NCBI GenBank assembly: GCA_004835665.1
Contig: RBKR01000001.1
Location: forward strand, 2,790,001 to 2,854,000
Length of the DNA: 64,000 nt
Direction of reading: 5' to 3'
From: Phoma sp. XZ068
Taxonomy: Eukaryota; Ascomycota; Dothideomycetes; Pleosporales; Didymellaceae
The notes under the pieces were generated by a model. It did no database searches and was not told the DNA's origin. It worked only from the letters and a program-made list of their open reading frames with translations. Position numbers and translations under genes: made by a program. Below, one piece after another: positions 63,405-64,000 of this stretch (positions are counted from its first letter, which is position 1; each line of letters begins with the position of its first letter).

Positions 63405-64000
63405 TCATCCCGCTCGCATTGACAACCTTGGTACCTTGATAGCAGTACCCGCAATCTCAACCTCCTCCCGCTCCTTGGTTTGACGGTAGCGATTGTACTT
63501 GCGTTCCAGTGCCCAAACTAGCATAACGAGTAGGCCTACGATCATTATGCCGTACGCAGCCGATACTGATGGCGGCACTTCGAGCTCCTTGACAGAGTAT
63601 CGACGGATAACTTGGGTTGAGCGAGCCTGTCCCAGTGTCGGTAAGCGCGCAAATGTGGAGTCGTGAGAATTTTCAAGAGATGCATCGAAACCAGCATCAT
63701 CGACCACAGCAAACTGGCTGGTGTTGATGTTACACTTGTTGCCGGACCAAGTGCCGTTATGAGTGAAGCATTTCATGAAGTCTTCATACTCCCTTTCGCT
63801 GCTGAGCACTACCAGCTCGTTACTTCGTCTGTGTTGGTAGCATCCTCAACTCTTGCAATATATTGCGCACCTCAGCTCACCTATCGCACCCTCGCTAGCC
63901 AATCCACGCACTCCTGGACAGTCTCTCCACCTGTGGCAGTACTCTGGAGCCGGCATTGGATCGAACTGGATATGGTCCTTGCACTTTTTGGGCATTCGAT
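63405..64000 (-). CDS. single-pass membrane protein, 3' part only (runs off the window)
   Basis: Visible exons are 63881-64000 (open at the window edge) and 63405-63808, with a 72-bp intron and GTGAGC donor. The first visible exon is Cys-rich (PKKCKDHIQF, EYCHRWRDCPGVRG). The last exon has KCFTHNGTWSGNKCN, with a potential N-glycosylation site. A membrane helix (VSAAYGIMIVGLLVMLVWAL) is followed by a short, strongly basic cytosolic tail (ERKYNRYRQTKERE). The disulfide-type lumenal part and basic tail suggest a type I membrane protein of the secretory pathway. The N-terminus and family cannot be determined here. Confidence 0.62.

Noticed and set aside
1..64000. tRNA, rRNA or CRISPR features
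   Set aside because: No cloverleaf B-box context, rRNA stretch or regularly spaced repeats were recognised. The gene structure is eukaryotic.

Overview
The window looks like nuclear DNA of a filamentous ascomycete, most likely a Dothideomycete of the Pleosporales type. The genes are compact, mostly with 45-80 bp GT-AG introns and CTNAC-like branch sites. The gene families are fungal (HET domain, fungal CorA-like, PEX8, Sfc1, small secreted proteins). Gene-dense conserved blocks alternate with short AT-rich, repeat-bearing blocks. Lineage is inferred from gene content and not proven. Exon joins were worked out by hand from reading frame, splice signals and remembered family alignments.

Layout. 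1.3-5.4 kb: a coiled-coil hypothetical, a diverged twinfilin paralogue and a secreted GH18 chitinase. 8.5-16.3 kb: an SLC35F-type transporter, eIF5, bifunctional THI6 and a saccharopine-dehydrogenase-like oxidoreductase. 17-26.5 kb: a doubtful small gene, a RING+PHD protein, a HET-domain protein, a Nudix hydrolase and a C-terminal RING protein. 27.4-38.5 kb: a 2-Cys peroxiredoxin that appears spliced to a long disordered tail, PEX8, a TMEM170-like protein, UTP16-like, a mitochondrial repeat protein, canonical twinfilin and the succinate/fumarate carrier SFC1. 39.6-46.2 kb: the HOOK-interacting FHIP protein, NIP7 and NOC3. 47.7-49.5 kb: an aspartic-protease-like membrane protein without recognisable catalytic motifs. 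49.5-55.1 kb: AT-rich, repeat-bearing DNA holding two small secreted proteins, a decayed ORF and a foldback/MITE-like element. 56.4-64 kb: ALG5, an eight-exon CorA-like channel, a kelch protein and the 3' part of a membrane protein that runs off the window.

Functional themes. Ribosome biogenesis and translation are over-represented (UTP16-like, NIP7, NOC3, eIF5). NIP7 and NOC3 share a 215-bp divergent promoter region. Actin and trafficking appear as two twinfilin-family genes and FHIP.

Most noteworthy: the second twinfilin-like gene, which keeps the 19-nt first exon and phase-1 intron of the true twinfilin but has lost the capping-protein-binding tail; the peroxiredoxin whose last intron decides between a 231-aa enzyme and a 549-aa protein; and a beta/gamma-crystallin-like secreted protein with a Kex2-type site beside repeat-rich DNA.
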